46,292 nucleotides of DNA, taken from assembly GCA_964200185.2 (NCBI GenBank), contig CAXNAD020000020.1, forward strand, positions 1-46,292. Direction: 5' to 3'. Positions 22,781 to 34,589 of this stretch are shown piece by piece. Within the stretch, counting starts at the first letter, position 1; each line of letters begins with the position of its first letter. Source of the stretch: Choristocarpus tenellus KU-1152. Its lineage: Eukaryota > Phaeophyceae. Under the pieces are notes generated by a model. The model was given only the letters and a program-made list of their open reading frames with translations. It had not been told where the DNA came from and did not search any database. Both the position numbers and the translations under genes were made by a program.

Positions 22781-25700
22781 ATGGGGCCCATGATGCGGTC
22801 TATCGGGTTAGCAATTGTTTGCCTTGATCTGGTGAGTGCATTCTATGCACCATTTGGTCGGGTGGGTTTTACCCACACTCTTCGGTCCTCGGAAGGTCGC
22901 TCACGGATGAGTCTCAGCGGTAGACAGACGATTGTGGCTGCTGCAGGTGAGATGACTACACCGTTAGAGAATTCAAGTGCATACAAAAATGTCGTATGTA
23001 CACGGTGGTTGTGAGAGAGTTCTAGGGCTTGGGGCTGTCACATCTCGTTGCATATCCATCGTATTTCTTGTCGTGCGAGTTGCCTCTCAGTCAATATCGT
23101 GTTTACAAATGGTCCTGGTTCATGAATCGATAAAAATCCAGGAAAGGCTCTCATTGTCCAGAACAAGGGCGGTGGACACGGGGAGCTTGGGTATCATTTG
23201 GCTCAACAACTCATCGCGAAGGATATCCAGGTGACCCTGCTGCAAGATGGGAATGGAAAAAACAAGGATAAGCAACCTTTCGCGAGGTAAGAGAACCTTA
23301 TTACATTACAACCACGATACATGTGTCTTTGTTATGTGAAGTTTATCTGAATGCTCATGGGCACCATATCGTTACCACCTTTTCTAAGAAACCTATCTCT
23401 CTTGCCCGGTTGGTTGACTTCTTGCCTCGCATCCTCCTATTGTATGCACAGTTACGGGACCCTCGAGGAAGGAGGAGCCCGCATCGTGTGGGGAGACTTC
23501 TCAGATGGCGTGGGAAAGCTTATTCCCGAAGGAGAGACCTTCGACTATGTGTTCGATAACTATGCTAAGGATGTCGCTACCTGCCAGGATGTTGCTGAGA
23601 GTGCCAAGACATGGTATCTGACATTTCGAATCTCCCATCTGTTTCATTTTCAGTGCTTTCGCTTGTGGAAGATTTGGTCCATATGACGTTGATATAACCG
23701 GGCTTATGTTATATAACTTTATCCCCTTTCGGACGACATGCCCTTTTCGGAGATATGATTTGCGTTCCACTGATTCGGGTGTTACATTAACCCAAGGCTC
23801 GCTTTTCATCATGTTCTTGCCATTTTTCTGGAATGTGATCGTCGCAGGGGTGTCAAGAATTATGTTTATGTATCCTCTGGGGGCATGTACAAGGATAGTG
23901 ATGAGGTGAGGATTTTTCAGCCAATGGGGGTGATTTGAGGTTCCACATGTGAGGCGTCGTGCGCCAATGCCACGAGCGTAAATACCTTTTAAGATGATTT
24001 GAAATCTTTAGTGGTTAAATATCGTTCTAAAATGCAATTGCGTTTTTATGGCAACAATTTGATATCGCTGTTCTTTTTTATTGTGATCATATCATTTTGT
24101 ACATCTTCAGGTGCCACTAACAGAGAACAGTGAAGTGAAGGAGACTGGACAACGCAAAGTGGAGATGTATGTAGAGGAACTGGGCTTGCCATGGACTGCA
24201 TTTAGGTAATTCGACTTTGGTACTGTAGTGTAAACTAACGTGATGGCACTGCTGACTATCCAATGTACACTGACATCTATGAGGGGACTATGCTGAAAAA
24301 GAAAAAAAATGCTCTTGTTCACACTGGTTGCTGTGACCAAACTCATACTCCTAACCTACACTCTCTCTATTCTACACATTTTCCAGGCCCCAATACATAT
24401 ATGGACCCCTCACCAACAAAAGGGATTACTTGGACTGGTTCTTTGATCGTATTGTACATGGCTTGACCATGATACCCTTGCCATGGCATGGGGATCAGTT
24501 TGTCACTTTAACGCATGCTGAGGATGTGGCATCCATGCTCACAAGTGTCATTGGGAACAGCGATGCTGTTGGGCAGGTTTGTACGTATTCTATTTCTTGA
24601 TTGGTTACCGCAATTCTTGATGTAAATACTGAAATTGCTTGGTTGAGTGATGCCACTGCAACAAGGTGATAGCATTTTTTCGAGGTAGTTTTGAATTCAC
24701 TCATGTAGCTTGGCTTTTATTATGGTGGAATTGTGTTGAGGTGTGTGTAGGTAGGTTCTGGCCTCAGTTGGAATATAGAAGTTACTGTATGATATTTACC
24801 AAATGTGTGTGGTGGTAGAGAGTGTTGGTGAACACAATACGCCAGTATGTTAGAATCTATGTGTATGTCACCAATACACTCCTGTGCTTATGTGTACCAG
24901 GTGTTCAACTGTGCCACGGACCGCTACATCACTTACAATAATCTCCTTCGGCAGGTTGGCAAAGTGAGTTAGGCTCATCGAAACACAACTCCCCCTTTGC
25001 TTCCTCAACAGAAAAGCTTTTGGTAATTTTTCTTTCAGATTGTTGTGATCACAGTGTGTCCAAAATGATTCTTTTTTGTTTTTTGATTTGATGAACACAA
25101 GTCTCTCTCTACCCCTTTGATATTGTTAAGTGGTCTGCCTTCCTTCAGTATGGAAAAATTCTTTTGCCAAAGTGTTCGCTGTTTATTTTATGTATTTATT
25201 TTATGTGCTTGAGTTTACATGCATGTTCTGAAAAACTGGAGATTCAAAGGTAGTGCCATCTCTCAAAGTCTCGTTGTATTCTGCATAGGGTTGACCAGCC
25301 TTTTTGGTATCCCTGCGTTTTTTCATTAACTACTTGTAATATTTGAGTGGTATCAAGTTCAACTCCTACTGTTTCTTTGAATATTTGTTTTTAGGGGTCT
25401 GGTTCTCTTTTTATGCACCTTCCAGTGTGTTACATTGAAAATTTGGGATTGTAAATGAGTTTTGCTGGTGAAAAATGTTTTACAGTACAAATCACATCAG
25501 TGTTCTGTATTTGATGTATTGCTTACTAAACAAAAAATAGAAGCGAAAAAATGGGACAAGTCACTCGGATGAAAATATAGTTACAGAAACAAATAGATGT
25601 AAGAAGGGAATAGATTGATGGGAAAAACACAGATTAATTCAGCAATAGGAAATTTGTGACCATGTTTTGCACCAGGTTACAGAGTATTCAGAGGCTGTCC

Positions 25701-28526
25701 TGACCAACTATTATGACCCTGGTGACTATGAACTGGAGAAGGGATGGTTTCCGTTCCGCAATAACCACTTCTTTGTTGCAAGCGACAAGGTATGTAACTG
25801 AAACCAACCTCTATCTCAATAGTTGTGATTGATGAGTGTTGGTCACAATAGTTACTGGTTCTTCATTGTCCAACTGATTTTTGTTTTGTTTTGACTGTGA
25901 AGCGGGTCTTGCTGTGTGTTATGTTTGCAATGAATGAATGTTGTTGAATCAATTCAATCGAAAGGTTGTACAATCTTTGTAAGAAAATAACCCTGTCTTC
26001 CAACAAATGTACTTGACATACTTTCAGTTGCTTGTGGCATCCTATACTTCCACTGTCTTGACAACAATGTACTTCTTTGTTCTAAATAGTTAATACTAGC
26101 CGTTGCATCATGTTGACAATAAACTTCACTACAATAGACCTAGTACTTTGCACCCCCTACAACGCTGGCGAGTTTGCATTTTCTTGAGAATATCTCTATC
26201 TACTAGTGGTTTTGTGTATCAGCAACTTTCCACAACTGGTAGATGCCTCCTGTTGTAGGCCAAGTGTGTGTTGGGATGGAGTCCAAAGCATGATATTGTT
26301 GAAGATCTTCCTGAGTACTTCCAGGGTTATAAGGCTGCAGGAAAGCATGAGGGCGAGCCGGACTTCTTGAAGGTCAGTCCCTTATCTTGAATTGGCTGTA
26401 ATTGCTTACTTCTACTAGTCCCATAAGTAAACTTGGAAATTTACTATGAACTGTCATTCTTTTAGCACACTACGAGGTGCCACATCATTGATAAATCTAG
26501 TTTGTAAGGGGGGGTGTATCGGTTGGCTTGTTCCATGTGAGCAGGGAGTTCAGATGAACTTGGTTGTAGTTTCTCTGAATTTATCGGTGAACCTATCCAG
26601 TATCCAGAACTCATTTACAAATCAACTATTAACATGAGAGTATTGGGCATTCCTCTCTGCATAATATGCCAGGGGGGAAACTCTGATAAAGATGCCTTTC
26701 TTTGCAAGAATGATGGGGATGCCTGAACTGGTACACTGCCTTGATGTACAAAAATTGGCACTTCCCATTTGTTCTGTATTATAGTTTATCTTGTTTCAAT
26801 GTTCAATTTAACTGTAGACTCAAGGGCGTCCCTTGAGCTGCTGCATAGCAAAATGTTGGTGAATAGATTAATGACTTCACAATTTGTTCTTATCTCCCTC
26901 CATTTTCAAGACTTCCTGGTCAGGACCAGCCTCTCTGCCTTCCCATACAAAGTCATGTTGAGTTACTCCACCCAACTGCCCAGCCTAGTGTAGTCTTCAA
27001 TGACTTGTACAGGCAAAGTGATGCCCTGCTTGTGGTTGTGTTGCTGTCCATCCTCTGACTAACCGGTGTTTCAAAAAGCATACCTTCTTGCACATCAATG
27101 GATTTAATCTAGGACTTTGAAGCATTTCCAATGGGACACACAATACAGTACTATGTTATCTAGCTTAATGAATATGCTCTTGAGTCTAAATATCATATTG
27201 AGCATGTAATTTGTGTAGTGGTGCTGAACCGTCTCACTCAGTAGTATCACCTATTTACCCCTGTGATGTGATCAATGATACAATAAAAGTGTTGCTATTA
27301 TTAGTTGCAGCTGCTTATCCTCTTGTAGAACTGTCCTAACCAAGTAGAATATTTCAGGACGTCTTGACACAAAAGATAGGTGTTGTGGCACACTTGTCAT
27401 AAGAGGTTTTCAGAATTTTAAAGGGCCCGATAAGGAGGGTGCTGTACAGGATGATTCTTGGACAGTACCAGGGAATAGTATTTGTCAGTGGTATCTTCTG
27501 CTATGATGGCGCATGAAACTGTGACGGTGCTTTGTGCATACCTTACATCACCAATGATTTACTTCATACTGTTGTACCATCTGTCATGCTCAACCCCCAT
27601 TTTTTTGTTGTCAGAAATCAAGGTTTTGAGGATTAGTCAACAGCCTGTATACATCACTCCTTTCTTTTTGTTTCCATCAACCATGTCCTAAACCCAGGCT
27701 CTTGCTGTCTCACCTTACAGTTTTTTATTGATCACTGTAAACATTATCCCTGTTTGAAATGCTGGATATTTCTACTTTTCATTATTTTACGAATTTGCTC
27801 TTGCACCAACTATGAATTCTTGAATATTTGTAAAGTGAGATGTTTCTTGTTGATGTTGGTTGAGAGGTCAGGTTGACTTGTATCATGTTTATGTTGTTCA
27901 CTAGGACCACTATACCTGTAGCGTAAAATCCCATATTGAGATGATTGCACTTGTTGTGGGGTGGTCATGGATATGGGACATGGGTAGAAAGAACTCCACG
28001 GCAGTTTTCTATCTGCTGTCCCCACACCATGCCTGTGCAGGATATCGAGATGGGAGCTTCTAAGCGGCAGCTGTGAAGACCAGCTATGTAGCCCTTGCCA
28101 TAGGGGTGGAGGTGACCTTCCTTTCCTGCTCCTGCTTCGTTCTCCCCACCAAATTGAAACTTGAACCAGGACGATGAGATCAATCTGAGCTGGCACCATG
28201 ACTACGTGCCATACACAATGAAGAAAGAGTACCGTGAGGAATTCCCTGACCTTGATGAAGAGATGGAGCACATAAAGAAAACATTTGACCCAAAGGATAG
28301 ATTCTACTACTCTGCTGTCGGGGAGAATTGGTGGAAAGAACACTTGGAAGAGCACCCGGAGGATGCTGACCCTTTAGCTGAGGCTACGGCTGAATATGAA
28401 AAGTATATGGCAGCTCACCCAGGACTGGCCGAGCAATTAGAAAAGGAAGAGGCTGAGTTTGAGAGGAGTGAACTTGAGGCAATGCTGAAAGCCAAAGGAA
28501 TAGATATATCAGAGATAGAAGAGTAA
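22781..28526 (+). CDS. CSP41A: CSP41A-type plastid stem-loop RNA-binding protein (atypical SDR)
   Basis: Ten exons join in phase to 487 residues: 22781-22946, 23142-23286, 23452-23613, 23848-23905, 24111-24205, 24387-24576, 24901-24963, 25676-25789, 26259-26372, 28170-28526. The presequence is bipartite: a hydrophobic signal, cleavage at VSA|FYAPFGRVG (Phe21), then a Ser/Arg-rich transit region. This is the ASAFAP-type signal of complex red plastids. The rest follows plant CSP41a: Rossmann start KALIVQNKGGGHGELG (about 57-72), GARIVWGDF, FDYVFDNYAKD, GVKNYVYVSSGGMYK, FRPQYIYG, DWFFDRIVHG, VFNCATDRYITYNN, FRNNHFF and LGWSPKHDIVEDLPEYF. In plants CSP41 binds and protects or cleaves plastid RNAs and sits in complexes with ribosomes. 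The catalytic YxxxK of SDR enzymes is absent (MYVEE), as in the family. The last exon adds about 118 acidic, helical residues not found in plant CSP41a. The 1.8-kb intron before it shows no other gene. Confidence 0.92.
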
Positions 28527-28610
28527 GCCCCTTGTCTCGTCAAGACTTGTTCAGTCGCAGTGGCATTGATAAATCGTTGAGTTTTGTGTAATCGAGTTTC
28601 TGGACAAGAA

Positions 28611-28866
28611 TCCTGTATCATGTATTATGTATCATTATCCAGTCTGAGAACCACCACATCACTGTTAGTTATTGCCCATTTCATCTCCCAAAGAGCTGTA
28701 TCATGTATTATGTATCATTATCCAGTGTGAGAACCACCACATCACTGTTAGCTTGTTGCCCATTCCATCCCCCAAAGAGCTGCATCATGTATTATGTATC
28801 ATTATCCAGTGTGAGAACCACCACATCACTGTTAGCTTGTTGCCCATTCCATCCCCCAAAGAGAAA
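28611..28866. repeat. Three tandem 83-84 bp copies of the kelch gene's terminal exon end
   Basis: Units begin near 28611, 28698 and 28782 and run to 28866. On the minus strand each encodes the end of a kelch blade plus the stop codon (WNGQQANSDVVVLTLDNDT in the copy used by the gene). The two right-hand units are almost identical. The left-most is more diverged and has in-frame stops. The first unit met on the minus strand forms the real 3' end of the kelch gene; the other two lie in its 3' flank. Confidence 0.85.
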
Positions 28867-31800
28867 GAAAGCATTTCCAATGGCCACGCATGTGTGCCCA
28901 TATCTGGAAGAGAAGGTGAGTTGGGTGCACATTCGAGAGGATGGGGTTATTGGTTCTCCGGTTTTTCCTTGAGGACTTACTGCATGCACATGATTCCCTC
29001 GACCGGTCTCTCAACCAGTTTCAAAAGTGACCATTATTTTTAATGTTTAATGGTACATGTTGAGTACATACATATTATTACTGTTACACTGTTAACATTG
29101 AACGTATTTTCTTTTTAGTGACTCACTTGTGTTCGGGTACTCCTTGTCCACGTACTGATGGTTTGTACAACAAGAGTGTCTTATTTGGGAGTATCCTAGA
29201 GGCAATTAATGTCTCAGCGCCTATTCGCTTGTTAGTTGCGTGTTGCTGTAGTCCTCCTAATCCCCATCCGCCAAAGAGTATGGCAGATCCCCCCTCCTCA
29301 TTGAGGGCAAGAGTATGGTTGTGTCGAGCAGATACCTTGGAACCTGAATATTTCAGGTGCATACGCATGATAGTGTGCTCCTGAAGACTTTTTTCTAATG
29401 ATCTGATTCTCACATAGGACTCTTCACACTTGACAGACAGGCAGGTCTACTGTTAGGGATGTTAGTAAATGACCTGCTTCAAATGAATCTATCAGATGTT
29501 TGCTAGCCCTACCTGCATTGGTAAGGGTGGGTTACCAACACCACTCTGGTCAACAGGTTCAAGAATTGGCTATTTCAATGTGAGGGTGTCTGGAGTCAAC
29601 GGAGATAGGAATATGCGTTGGTTCCCAAGGTCTGTTGGTTTGGGGATATCCACAAATGGGGAGTCAGCAATGATAGATTCAAATTGGTATCTTGAATGGA
29701 CTTGATGTGGATATGCCCTTTATTAGTAGAGGAGAAGCATGTGAAATTTTCCTCTTTTGAGGTGTGGTTGTCTTTTCAATACTCAAAAGTAAATTTTTTC
29801 CTATCTACATCTTTATATAGAGATACTTCGTTGGGAAGTATCCTTGTACATGCACATTGATAATGTTCATTGGAGCTCAAATTTTGTGCAAAATCCATAA
29901 TCCTTTGGATCATACAGGAAACGTTGACAAATAGAAGTCAGATAAAATGAAAAACTTAGCTAAGATTTTTTTAATGCTTTGTGATGTTGAGTTGCCATTT
30001 GAATCAAACAGGGGCAGTGTTACAAACCTTTTTAGGAGCATAAACATATCTGGACAAAAACTCAACAGGCAATTCAGGGAATAAGAATATGGAGTAAATG
30101 CTGAACAGTGAAGAAAATTCTCTGGTTCCACAGGACCTGAACATATTGTAACATATAGAATCACTTCCCAATTCATCAGGACTGTGGGACAACAGATCAC
30201 AATCACTGAAAGGATGGGTGGCTACTGCCAGTGGTAAAGTGAAATTCGATTGACACGAAAATGGCCAAGTGCCTCTTGTGTATCTCTTAATTTAGTTGTG
30301 TTACGGATCAAAGAATTTTTGGGTGTTTTAGTAATCAAATTGAAAAAATATCATAAAAAGCGCTTGGATTAAATTAAAGGATGCTGGAGACATTGGACAT
30401 GGCAAGGTTGCTTCTTGTGAGGGAATTCTGAGGGTTGCAAGAATGTTCAACGCAAATTGCACAGTTCCCTTATGTACAATAATTAAGAGTATTTTAGTCA
30501 TAGAAAGGTTTCAATTACAATCTTGAGTATTTGTTCAAATGAATCATTTACAACATTAGGAAAGTGAATGAGAGGTACAGGACAAGGAGTTGCATATGCG
30601 GAGAGTAATGAGAGGAACAACAACATTCCCTTTGCTTTTTATTTCTCCACAATTGTTGTTTCTTCTTTCTCCACAACCACCTCCCCCTGCTAAGAGAACA
30701 GACCGAAGCATACAAAAAAGTAATGTCCATCACGGTTGCCAAATATAGTTTGACTGGAGGCAATACTTGCAGCATGGGGGTTACTGAATCGGACAGCAAA
30801 TGATATAGTTGTGATAAAAATACATAGTGAAGTCCATCCTCACAGCAGAAGGGGAAGCTTTCTTGTTTGTGCTGTTCAAAAACATAATAGTGGGGTTTGG
30901 TTGATGTTTGACTTCAGTCACACTAGGATTGAGTTGTTTTGTAATTGGAGATTGTTCATTAGCTGCAGTATTTTCCTCCCCCTTACCCATGGTCTTGGCC
31001 TTGGACCACAACATTGTCTCAGTGTCAAGCTGCTGGAGGTCCCCATGGTACTTTGGAATGCCCACTTCTCCAACTGTGACACCACCAGATAAGAGCACCC
31101 GACCATCTGCCAGAAGCACCATACAATGGCCATGCCTGTGTTTGCCATTTGATTTTTAGATATTGAGAAGGAGCTTACATGAATTCAACATGACTTTAAC
31201 TTAAACCTCTCCAAAAAACGATAAGTGGTGTTGCACCATATTGGGTGCTCAATGGTGGTCACCTGGAAAGCAAGCACTTCTCTCTAAAATCTCACAGCAC
31301 ACTACAAAAGGAAAGTACTATGCATAGGAAATTTTGTATTGTGAACAGCAGGAATTGGGGTTTGTGGAGGCAGTCCTTGTCCCAACACCCAAATATTGGC
31401 ATAACTTCCAAGTACTCAAAAAAATTCTACTACACTTTTACATCCCCGTCTCAATGGGTGTGTCTGAAAGACAAAAATGTTTTGAAGCCAATTCTTTATT
31501 CTAGACTCACCTTGGAGTTGGAGGAAGTCCTCCCACTCGAGGTTGTATCCACGCAAAGGAATCAGTATCAAAAACCCAGAGGTCATCGAAGCAATGTGAT
31601 GCACCGTCCCAGCCACCATGAATCACGATCTTGTGCCCCACCAAGGTAGATGCCTGCCCAAACCTGTATGAAAGACACCGGACCTGTTACTACAGGACAG
31701 GTGTTGTGAAGGAATTGAATAAATCTATTGCGCTTGTCAGAGTTTGATGGAAATGCCTACAAAGTGAAATAGAAAACTCAACAAATGCAAGAACATGTCT

Positions 31801-32897
31801 GGTCTGTCTCTGATCTGAAGCTCTTCATTTTCCACAACTCGTAAAATCTTCCTAAGTGCTTCCTTTATTTCAATGGGTGAGGCTATTATGGGCATGGCCT
31901 AGATTAGGGTATACTCTTCTGAAACGGAAATATGGTTAGTGCACAATTCTATATATGTGATATTCGTAATTTGATTCAAGTAATATTTTTGACGATCTCG
32001 TGCTATTAGGGAACGTGTTCCGTTCGTAACCGTGAGTAGGTCTATTCGCACATGCTTACTGCCCTTGTCACTCTTTCCACTGATCTAGCTAGCGCAAAGA
32101 GATAAAGTTTTTGCTTATGGGAACAGTATGGGTAACTTTCGCTATTTTGACTTGAAGAGCTTCAGCTACCTTGGTGATGGTCCAGTGGAAGTGGCATTGA
32201 CCTGTATCCATGTCCAATCAACTAGATCAAGGAAATGCACATCACGGTAGAGACGGCCAACCTGCCCCTTGCCCCCAATTACGAACATCCGAGATCCCAC
32301 AAGGTGGCAGCAATGCCCATATCGCGAATCAGGCAGTTTCCCACCACAACGAACTTCCTGCCAGGTCATTGTTTCGATATCTAGGACCCACGTGTCGTTC
32401 AAGTAGCTGAAGATCCTCTGAATAAACGAATAGGGTAGATAAAGCAGTTGACTAGAAGATGCGAACTGAACATATAAGCAGAAGCCAACCTCTGCACTAT
32501 CCCATACATCATTGGTGTAAATCCCTATGGCTTTGACTGGCTACTAGTAATGACGTTTGGGGAACTCGAATTGATTTCCAGCAGATGAGAAATGTCGATC
32601 GTAGTGAGAGTGATTTTGAGGGTGGAGACCTACGTTTCCCTTGTAAAAGCTTCCACCAAACACCACAAGTTGAAAGTCTGCAACGACGCATGAGTGCCCC
32701 CCTCTGGCGGGGATGCGCTCGCCGCTTGTGGATGCCTGATATAGTTTTGGGGTGGGTGTAGTGTGAATGATGTGATCTCGTTTTCTTGTATGGTACTTTT
32801 TAGCCCGACCCAAATCCGTTGGTCAACACCCTACCTGGGTCCAAGTTACAACTCGCGGCAAGGAGGTATCGACAAGGCTACTGTCCCTACTTGCCAT
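28792..32897 (-). CDS. Six-blade kelch-repeat beta-propeller protein
   Basis: Eight exons join in phase to 364 residues. From the start: 32897-32835, 32735-32634, 32540-32490, 32417-32170, 31663-31511, 31135-30987, 29343-29127, 28903-28792. Six kelch units each carry the di-glycine: GGHSCVVADFQLVVFGGS, YGHCCHLVGSRMFVIGGK, FGQASTLVGHKIVIHGGW, HGHCMVLLADGRVLLSGGV, an NHTLALNEEGGSAILFGGW unit, and YGHTCVAIGNAFFLFGGW. Most are followed by the usual aromatic/TW strand (MTWQEV, DWTWIQV, FAWIQP). Six blades account for nearly the whole protein, so it is a stand-alone propeller with no BTB, F-box or catalytic domain, and it probably acts in protein binding. No signal peptide. The fifth blade has an unusual insert (ATNKRIGAETLIASRILPNK). 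The exact partner or pathway cannot be told. Confidence 0.85.
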
Positions 32898-33040
32898 GTT
32901 CTACCCAAACTAAATCTGTCGAAAAAGGATGAGAGTGTAGTTTGAAGTGTTGGTCGACGGTTTCAATCTGACAATTCTGAAGTGTAGGACTATTATTGTA
33001 TTCATTGTTGTTTCTCTCCACAAACTGAAATATAGACGGA
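32898..33040. promoter_or_regulatory. Compact bidirectional promoter (kelch protein / NAA50)
   Basis: Divergent start codons at 32897 (-) and 33041 (+) leave 143 bp for both promoters and leaders. No TATA box or other known element stands out, so the boundary rests on the gene models. Confidence 0.5.
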
Positions 33041-33774
33041 ATGGCTGTGGCAGAGAGCTGGAACGTGACATTTGGTAACATCACCGAGACCAATGTGCAA
33101 CAGCTACGTAAATTGAACAGTGCAATCTTCCCTGTACGATATCATGACAAATTCTACGCCGATATTTTGTCCACAAATCCTGATTTCACTCAGTTCGGTA
33201 AGAGGCCCAGTAACACAAGCGTCCTCGCACTCTGTTGCAACATGATGTTGATACCCTCAACCTTGCGAAGCCTATAGTAGCTTCAGTCTTGACTTTACTT
33301 TTCTGCATGTTTGACCTCCCATAAACCCCGCAGTGTACTCGAACGACTTAATCGTGGGTGCTATGTGCTGCCGCATAGAGGACAGTGAATTTCCCAACCA
33401 CAAAAAACTCTATATCATGACACTGGGCGTGCTAGCATCCTGGAGGCGACGTGGTATTGGCTCAAAGCTCCTGCGCCGAGCAATAACAAACCTTTTGCAT
33501 TACCCTAATATTCGGGAGATTTATCTACACGTCCAGACGAGCAACCAAGAAGCAGTGAACTTCTATAAGGCAAGGGCATTTATTGGACTGTTACACCCCC
33601 CTTGATATGCGTTGGCGACCTAGCTGACTATAGCCCTTCCTCCCTCTAAAATTAACGCTTTCCGCACAGGCTCACGGATTCTGCGTCGAGGCAAAGATCG
33701 AGAACTATTACAATCGAATCGAACCTCCAGACTGCTACCTTCTCCAGAGATGTGTGGAGGATAACGTACCATAG
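33041..33774 (+). CDS. NAA50: N-alpha-acetyltransferase 50 (GNAT family)
   Basis: Three exons join in phase to 165 residues: 33041-33197, 33334-33569, 33670-33774 (human NAA50 is 169). NAA50 acetylates N-terminal Met before hydrophobic residues. It associates with the NatA complex at the ribosome and supports sister-chromatid cohesion. Family marks: FPVRYHDKFY (about 30-39), VGAMCCRIEDS, LYIMTLGVL with the catalytic Tyr79, the acetyl-CoA loop RRRGIGSKLL (90-99), IYLHVQTSN with catalytic His118, and YNRIEPPDCYLL near the end. All key residues are kept, so activity is expected. The second intron uses a GC donor (TATAAG|GCAAGG) with a normal AG acceptor; reading through it would stop the protein within a dozen residues. 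It starts 143 bp from the divergent kelch gene. Confidence 0.95.
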
Positions 33775-34589
33775 CCTCCGAGTGAACATTTGAGATATTT
33801 TACATGGGACCCTCATTGTGAATTTAAATACGTGCAATTGTGTAGAGTTGGATTGGAAGCATAAGTTTTATTTGTAGAATGTGTTTAGGGCGAAAAACAC
33901 TTCTTGAGGGGGCACAAAAATCGTACCTTAGGCAGTCGAGATTTGTACCCGTGTTTCCTTTGCATTATGACCACCTTGGCGTCTCTTTGTGATCTTTGAA
34001 GTGTACACTGAGTCAGCTAACCCCCTGGTATATGTGGGCTCAGACATGGAGTATGGATATTGTTGTGAGCAAAACATGGAGAGACAGGTGACTTTTGAGG
34101 GTCATGTACCCTTTCTGGTAAATAAGACCTCACGGGCCTCGTATGCATGAGTTTGACATTATGGAGCTCTGACACTCAAAGTATGAAATATGAACTTCCC
34201 GATCACTTGTTGCTTTTTGGCGAAGACATAATGGAGATAAGCAAACCTCATGTTCAGTGGTTTTATAAACAGCGATGGCAACCTAAATTGCCATCCCATC
34301 CATACTTGTAGTGCTTGTGATCTAAAGAATTTGAGATCTATAGACTATTTTGGTGATTGGAGCACCTTTTTTCTATCAATCTAATATCTCCTACCAATGA
34401 CCATTACCCTACTTCTCCAGTGCCAATAGTATTTCCAGCCACTACCCTCTCATCCACACAATTCCTGCGCTACACTCTTATCAATAGTGTTCGTCTATAA
34501 TCCATCTAATCCACTTGGGATGTACACATCCTTATTCTTGTACTCTGAAGTAACGAATCAATCACGTTTGTTCCAACAACTTGCAAGGG
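33775..34589. other. Convergent intergenic region (NAA50 / ATP-grasp 3' ends)
   Basis: About 815 bp with no gene. It holds the 3' untranslated regions of both neighbours and a tRNA-like repeat at 33920-33990. Nothing else is recognisable. Confidence 0.5.
33920..33990 (-). repeat. tRNA-derived SINE-like head
   Basis: On the minus strand, GCCAAGGTGGTCATAATGC (33962-33980) fits an A box and GGGTACAAATCTC (33938-33950) a degenerate B box, at tRNA spacing. The B box is imperfect and no clean acceptor stem was found, so a repeat remnant is preferred to a tRNA gene. Confidence 0.4.

Noticed and set aside
28611-28866. Regular repeats that could suggest a CRISPR array
   Set aside because: The units are directly adjacent with no variable spacers, they encode the end of the kelch exon, and the genome is eukaryotic.
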